Under the pieces are notes generated by a model. It searched no databases. It worked only from the letters and a program-made list of their open reading frames with translations, and was not told the DNA's origin. Made by a program: the position numbers and the translations under genes. From an uncultured Clostridia bacterium (GTDB lineage Bacteria > Bacillota > Clostridia > Christensenellales > UBA3700), in assembly GCA_947176975.1 (NCBI GenBank), contig CAMWSW010000028.1:1-9566 (forward strand): a DNA stretch of 9,566 bases, written 5' to 3'. Numbering within the stretch: the first letter of the stretch is position 1; each line of letters begins with the position of its first letter. This document shows positions 6,208 through 9,566 of this stretch, in pieces.

Positions 6208-9200
6208 CTTCATAACGATATTACCGAAGAGCATCATAGGTCCGTCAACAGTTTCGTTCTCTTGGTCGAATACGGTATCGCAATTTGGATCTCTGTACCA
6301 GTGGTCGAAATCGTATCCGTTGTATTCAATCGTCGTCGTTATCTTAGTGCCGTAAGCAAACTCACCGGTCGAAACGAGCGCGCGGGTAGCCAAGTTGAAC
6401 AACGTGACTACGTAAGATCTGATATTGTTTTTGTAAACTGCATTGATATCCACGTCGCCTTCGACAAGACGGTCTGCCGCTCTATCCCAATCCTCAAATT
6501 CAAAGTCGTATTGGAGAGTAGATACTTTAGTAGGAATTATATCAGTTCTCGGGATTACGCTGTCGTATTCTTCTTGGAATTCTTCAACCAACTCGCCTTC
6601 GTTATAATACCTAATCCAATACTTTCGTATCGTACTTGAGTACAGAGCGTAAACGTTGATATTTGCTTCGACTTTCGTCAAGTCTCTGCTCCAACCGTTG
6701 AATGTAAAATCATACTTTGGAGTGGATTCTTTCGACGCCGTAGGAGCTTGATAACTCTCTATCTCGCTAGTCAACACGTTGGTACCCCACGGTACTGTGA
6801 TTTTTTTCAAAACAACTTCGTCGTTTTCTTCGTTGAAGAATTTGACATCGTATTTTTGAATAGTTCTCGAATACATTGCGGTATAGGTAATTTCGCCTTC
6901 AACCATTGTGTTCGCCGGATCCAATACCTCATATCCCTCTGCGTCAACCACGGTATCTCTATAGTCCGTGCCGTCATCAGGGTCGACATCGTTTTCTCCG
7001 GCTGCTTGGGTAGTATCGACCTCAAGCACTTGCCATCCGAGGAATGCGAAAGCCCACTTGACGGTATGATTCTTGACGTTGTTGCCTGTCGGCAAAGTAG
7101 GACACTTACCGTATTCTACTTCTTGCGTAAGGATAGCCACGCCGTTGTTGATAAACTTGACGATATATCTTCTCAAAGTCTCTTTGTAAATTGCGTTGAT
7201 TTCCATATCTCTCGATACGTAACCGAAATACTTATCCCAATCAATAAAAGTGAAATCGTATTGTTTCGTCGAAGTCTTATCCGTATCGGTCGGTATTGCC
7301 AACGAATAAGTCTCATGCGTTGACAAGTCGGTGCCGTAAGGAACCCCGGTAATTTCTTTTTTCAAACCGTGACCGTAATTGAACGTGACGGTATATGTTC
7401 TTATCACTTCTTCAAAGATTGCTTGGACTGCAAAACTGCTTGTGACGCTTTCCAAAGCCTCTTCATCCGTCCAACCTACGAATTCATAGGTATACTTATC
7501 GTTTGATTCGCGGGTAGGTTCATCTCCGACGTAATTGGACTTGCCTGCCGTCTGCACCTCATCCGTATAAAGGACTTCGCCGTCCCAATTTACGTACTGA
7601 ACCGTATAAGTGTGAGCAATCTGATTGAATTGCGCGTGTACGTCGGTATTTCCTACGATATTGTCAAAGTCGTTGTCCCAACCTATAAATTCATAGGTGT
7701 AGCCGTCATCTTCCACTTTGACAGGTTGATTTGGCGCTTCTACACTTGAGCCGTAAAGCACGCTGAGCGACTTAATGCAAGTATCGTCCACGAAGAACTT
7801 GACTTCATAGCTTCTCACGCTTCTTGCATACTTTGCATTTATCACCGTATTTGAGGTGATATTGTCGAAAGTACCGTCCCAACCTATAAATTCATATTCG
7901 TATTGCGCCGTCGACGATTTAGCAACGTTCGTAGGCACGACGTTGTAGTTGGTCAAGTCTGTTCCGTACTCTATACCGGGAACAGTCAAATGTTGGTCAT
8001 CGCCGTAATTAAACGTAACGGTAAAGCTCTTAATCTTTTGAGTAAACGTAGCTTTAACCGTCATATTGCGGGTAACTGCTTCAAGCTTATCTGCATCCGT
8101 CCACCCCTTGAACACGTAATCGTACTTATCGTTGGATTGACGCGTCGGATCTTCTCCGCCGTAAGTCGACGGCTGAGAACTCTCAACCTGCTCGCTGAAG
8201 AGCAAAGTGCCGTCCCAATTCTCATAGTTTACCGTGTAAGTGTGCGAAATCTGTTTGAATCTTGCGTGTACGTCAAGATCGTTCGTAATGTTGGTAAAAT
8301 CCACGTCCCAGCCTCTGAATTCATACGTAAAACCGTCGCTCGGATTCTTGATAGGTTGAGACGGCGGTTCGACGCTTGAGCCGTAAGGTACGTTGAGATA
8401 TTTAACGCACGTATCGTCAATCCAGAACTTGACGTCGTACATTCTGATTTGCTCGGCGTATTTCGCATTGATAGTGGTATTTTTTGTGATATTAGAAAGA
8501 GAATTATCCCACCCCAAAAAAGTATAACTGTATTGCGCAGTAGAAGACTTTATGAGTTCACTTTCGCTTGGCGCTGTCGCAGTCTTTCCATACTCGACTT
8601 TGACGGTCTTGCTCTTGTTGTTGCCGAATTTGAAAGTGACGTCAAATTTCTTGACAGTCTCTTGGAATTTAGCGTTGACGGTGGTATTTTGCGTGACGTT
8701 GTCAAAATCGCCATCCCAACCAGTGAATATGTAATCATACTTGTCGGTAGACGGCTTTTGCGGATCTGCGACCAATCCTCTGTCGGCATCTTCGCCGTAT
8801 TTTACGTAATCTGTGTATACTACTTCGCCTTCGACACAGTATTTGAATTCAAAAGTTCTCAATTGATTCGTATAAATTGGAGTCGCAAGGAAATATCCTT
8901 GAGTCAAATCGTCGGTATTGCAATCCCATTTGTCAAAAGTATAAGTATATTTTTCGTCGTCGGGACGCTTTGAAGGACGCAAACTTGCAATATCCTTGGC
9001 AAGTTGGTTGTCAGTGCGTTCATAATCCTTCTCAAGCAAAATAGCTCCGGAATAATCGCGGAAAGATACGGTAATCTTGTTGACAATCTCCACCCAATAA
9101 GCGTATACGCTGATAGTATTATTGTCTTTTGCAATCTCTTCCAAGTTGGCACTTGCCACTTCCTGCAACCACGTTCCCTTGTCAAGATACCAGCCCTTGA

Positions 9201-9396
9201 ATACGTATCCCTCTCTCGTCGGCTGACTTGCCAATATCTCCTTTGCCTGATCTATGCCTATCGTCGTCGCATACTGCTCTTCGTTGCTGACGAAGGTCAA
9301 TTCCAAATCCTTATTTTTTGCTTTGCAGGCGACAAATACGCTCAACGCCATTGCGACAAGCAAAATCGCCACTATCAACTTGCTCCATTTCTTCAT
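4381..9396 (-). CDS. Giant lipoprotein with about 14 InlB B-type repeats and a BspA-like LRR region
   Basis: A 1671-residue predicted surface lipoprotein. Residues 1-24 (MKKWSKLIVAILLVAMALSV then FVAC) form a lipoprotein signal peptide with Cys24 as the lipidation site. Residues about 32-1063 hold about 14 tandem units of 65-100 residues of the Listeria-Bacteroides (InlB B / Flg_new) type, each with a Y-x-V-x-F strand, a YG turn, Y-x-F-x-GWD and a closing N-x-V-x-A-x-Y. Residues about 1064-1659 hold BspA-like LRR_5 segments such as IYIPKTIAKVGKYAFSGV, separated by P-x-GW-x(3)-WN linkers. The tail is Ser/Thr/Glu-rich, with no LPXTG motif or C-terminal membrane helix, so the lipid is the only visible anchor. 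The ATG at 9396 is chosen over the GTG at 9405: AAGGAA (9406-9411) is 9 nt from the ATG but touches the GTG. Likely role is adhesion or protein-protein/glycan binding; the ligand is unknown. Confidence 0.93.
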   Translation of the reverse strand: MKKWSKLIVAILLVAMALSVFVACKAKNKDLELTFVSNEEQYATTIGIDQAKEILASQPTREGYVFKGWYLDKGTWLQEVASANLEEIAKDNNTISVYAYWVEIVNKITVSFRDYSGAILLEKDYERTDNQLAKDIASLRPSKRPDDEKYTYTFDKWDCNTDDLTQGYFLATPIYTNQLRTFEFKYCVEGEVVYTDYVKYGEDADRGLVADPQKPSTDKYDYIFTGWDGDFDNVTQNTTVNAKFQETVKKFDVTFKFGNNKSKTVKVEYGKTATAPSESELIKSSTAQYSYTFLGWDNSLSNITKNTTINAKYAEQIRMYDVKFWIDDTCVKYLNVPYGSSVEPPSQPIKNPSDGFTYEFRGWDVDFTNITNDLDVHARFKQISHTYTVNYENWDGTLLFSEQVESSQPSTYGGEDPTRQSNDKYDYVFKGWTDADKLEAVTRNMTVKATFTQKIKSFTVTFNYGDDQHLTVPGIEYGTDLTNYNVVPTNVAKSSTAQYEYEFIGWDGTFDNITSNTVINAKYARSVRSYEVKFFVDDTCIKSLSVLYGSSVEAPNQPVKVEDDGYTYEFIGWDNDFDNIVGNTDVHAQFNQIAHTYTVQYVNWDGEVLYTDEVQTAGKSNYVGDEPTRESNDKYTYEFVGWTDEEALESVTSSFAVQAIFEEVIRTYTVTFNYGHGLKKEITGVPYGTDLSTHETYSLAIPTDTDKTSTKQYDFTFIDWDKYFGYVSRDMEINAIYKETLRRYIVKFINNGVAILTQEVEYGKCPTLPTGNNVKNHTVKWAFAFLGWQVLEVDTTQAAGENDVDPDDGTDYRDTVVDAEGYEVLDPANTMVEGEITYTAMYSRTIQKYDVKFFNEENDEVVLKKITVPWGTNVLTSEIESYQAPTASKESTPKYDFTFNGWSRDLTKVEANINVYALYSSTIRKYWIRYYNEGELVEEFQEEYDSVIPRTDIIPTKVSTLQYDFEFEDWDRAADRLVEGDVDINAVYKNNIRSYVVTLFNLATRALVSTGEFAYGTKITTTIEYNGYDFDHWYRDPNCDTVFDQENETVDGPMMLFGNIVMKGLKFNDANEIVGYEGVEDSQINLILPMAANGKKVTTVKEKGLSTDSVTPNSIGSIYIPSTITRVDAYAFAGLVLTDTGGIYVQAKKATGSLTKPKGWSEYWNRGGLMTWDWHESDRPVTYGVDGVFSVGDFQYMLFEDGNAYVDRFINNTAPNAYIPADLTYKAASFTSTEWKDVGKTEEVRDIYTIEYEDKYYNVTQIAVSAFENCTNLSSIYIPKTIAKVGKYAFSGVTADVYIQMERPKVGLIETDTPSGWNNDWNKNRDAKIGNDGTGVRTLYWGVIGFDVVGDFNYIFKSDGSAIVAEYLGNKATKTNLEVPGTVTYKEVEYRVEVLADELLSGMNILNTVTLGENIKKIGKKVFANNIVLSTVNLPSTLEEIGEQAFLMNMALKQIYIPASVSKIGGLAFIGIDNLTLYLGKEKKPLTGYAIGWDTKIGVSDLGDLDLTNIMGSIGTLLKKFTQTHDEVWNVAGLPQTYKDTSKSPALPAEYTYLFYNDGHAELIGVSIAAGSLNTSYTVPESINFNERDYAVTKIRASAFKGNTRIKEIIIPTSVTTIEAYAFEGCNSLTIKTAHTSKPSGWDSNFNPDGRTVEYSQASTVSETESTEEVA
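6892..7029 (-). other. Acidic insertion in lipoprotein repeat 11
   Basis: Residues about 790-835 (from the ATG) interrupt the end of repeat 11 after FLGWQVLEV. The insert is rich in Asp/Glu and contains DVDPDDGTD (803-811), resembling a calcium-binding Asp loop but one residue out of register with the EF-hand DxDxDG pattern. Calcium binding is only a guess. Confidence 0.5.
7402..8031 (-). repeat. Three-unit super-repeat, copy 2
   Basis: Repeats 7-9 of the lipoprotein, residues 456-665 from the ATG: A (KSFTVTFNYGDD...), B (EVKFFVDDTCIKSLSVLYGS...), C (HTYTVQYVNWDGEVLYTD...). Matching points lie 630 bp apart in the DNA (for example 7781 versus 8411 in B, 7601 versus 8231 in C). A further A unit (RTYTVTFNYGHG...) follows at residue 666, the start of a third, degenerate copy. 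Confidence 0.85.
8032..8652 (-). repeat. Three-unit super-repeat, copy 1
   Basis: Repeats 4-6 of the lipoprotein, residues 249-455 from the ATG. Order: A (KKFDVTFKFGNNK...), B (DVKFWIDDTCVKYLNVPYGS...), C (HTYTVNYENWDGTLLFSE...). The same A-B-C order recurs in the next 630 bp toward the C-terminus, showing a block duplication. Confidence 0.85.
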
Positions 9397-9405
9397 AATT
9401 CTCAC

Positions 9406-9411
9406 TTCCTT
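9406..9411 (-). promoter_or_regulatory. Ribosome binding site of the giant lipoprotein
   Basis: AAGGAA on the minus strand, 9 nt before the ATG at 9396 and directly touching the GTG at 9405. This argues for the ATG and shortens the protein by three residues, leaving a tidy MKKWSK signal-peptide start. Confidence 0.75.
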
Positions 9412-9423
9412 ATCGAAAATGTC

Positions 9424-9451
9424 TTACGCGCGCAAACTTATTCACGCGTAA
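9424..9451. repeat. Inverted repeat TTACGCG-N14-CGCGTAA in the lipoprotein leader
   Basis: A perfect 7-bp inverted repeat with GC-rich arms in otherwise AT-rich sequence, 12 bp upstream of the ribosome site. Arm centres are 21 bp apart, about two helical turns, which suits a dimeric regulator; as RNA it could form a hairpin with a 14-nt loop in the leader. Confidence 0.5.
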
Positions 9452-9466
9452 TAAATAATTCACCTT

Positions 9467-9472
9467 ATTTTA
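9467..9472 (-). promoter_or_regulatory. Candidate -10 box for the giant lipoprotein gene
   Basis: TAAAAT on the minus strand, preceded by TG. No good -35 box sits at 16-18 bp (TTCCCA at 17 bp); a TTTACA lies farther upstream (9513-9508). If used, transcription would start near 9460, placing the inverted repeat 9424-9451 within the first 40 nt of the leader. The rest of the upstream DNA to 9566 is AT-rich with no gene seen. Confidence 0.3.
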
Positions 9473-9566
9473 CACCTTTAAATTTTATTTGGGAATTGCA
9501 TAAAATATGTAAATGAAACCTTTTTTAATTTTTTAATAGACTATGTTTTTTAATACTGTATTTATA

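Larger units (their letters stand above)
6208..9303 (-). repeat. Tandem array of about 14 InlB B-type (Listeria-Bacteroides) repeats
   Basis: Within the giant lipoprotein, successive units start near protein positions 32, 105, 180, 249, 318, 385, 456, 528, 595, 666, 742, 846, 923 and 992 (numbered from the ATG at 9396). Hallmarks recurring in most units are Y-x-V-x-F near the start, a central YG, K-Y-x-Y-x-F-x-GWD, then N-x-T-x-V-x-A-x-Y/F. Units are 65-77 residues except the first, which resembles the classic single unit (TREGYVFKGWYLDKG), and the eleventh, which carries an insertion. Boundaries were placed by eye. Confidence 0.88.

Noticed and set aside
6208..9303. Regular repeats as a possible CRISPR or satellite array
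   Set aside because: The periodicity is of protein repeats (about 70 codons) in one continuous reading frame with diverged DNA; no short identical repeats with unique spacers.
9403..9405. GTG as the lipoprotein start
   Set aside because: The AAGGAA site touches it with zero spacing, while the ATG at 9396 has 9 nt and gives a normal signal peptide.
4426..9451. Several plus-strand open frames (for example near 5065-5577, 6148-6639 and 6748-7323) and short minus-strand ones opposite or inside the giant gene
   Set aside because: Their Arg/Ile/Val-rich or low-complexity translations mirror the repeat codons of the lipoprotein; no ribosome sites or domains.

Overview
The window looks like chromosomal DNA of a low-to-moderate GC Gram-positive bacterium, probably an uncultured, gut-type Clostridia/Bacillota lineage. 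The reasons are strong AAGGAG-type ribosome sites, SigA-like promoters (TTGAAT-17-TATAAT, TTGACA-17-TAAAAT), and a giant lipoprotein built from InlB-type B repeats plus BspA-like leucine-rich repeats. The BspA part carries the P-x-GW-x(3)-WN linker that I associate with Clostridia surface proteins. The exact taxon cannot be fixed from the sequence alone.

Layout. (1) 1-613, minus: the N-terminal third of glycogen branching enzyme (glgB), cut by the window edge and started at TTG. (2) 614-783: a 170-bp divergent intergenic region with a near-consensus promoter for glgB and a weaker one for the gene to the right. (3) 784-2211 and 2254-2709, plus: a MATE-family exporter followed 42 bp later by a NimA-like flavin-binding split-barrel protein, probably one transcript. 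(4) 2712-3389, minus: uracil-DNA glycosylase (ung), whose stop lies 2 bp from the nim-like stop. (5) 3390-3492: a second divergent intergenic region with back-to-back promoters; the ung -10 lies in a perfect inverted repeat, and the plus-strand promoter sits so close to its gene that the mRNA should be nearly leaderless. (6) 3493-4296, plus: a PHP-domain histidinol-phosphatase-type hydrolase. (7) 4332-4361: a perfect 13-bp stem with a GCAA tetraloop that serves as a bidirectional terminator. (8) 4381-9396, minus: one 1671-residue predicted lipoprotein filling more than half of the window. (9) 9397-9566: its leader and upstream region, with a GC-rich inverted repeat.

How the genes relate: most are ordinary housekeeping or accessory functions (glycogen synthesis, drug/metabolite export, base-excision repair, phosphoester hydrolysis) with no shared pathway. 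The notable item is the giant surface lipoprotein: a lipid-anchored stalk of about 14 beta-grasp-like repeats, partly built by duplication of a three-repeat block of 207-210 residues, then a C-terminal region of about four BspA-like LRR modules. It is probably an adhesin or interaction scaffold. I see no mobile element, CRISPR array, tRNA, rRNA or known defence system in this window.
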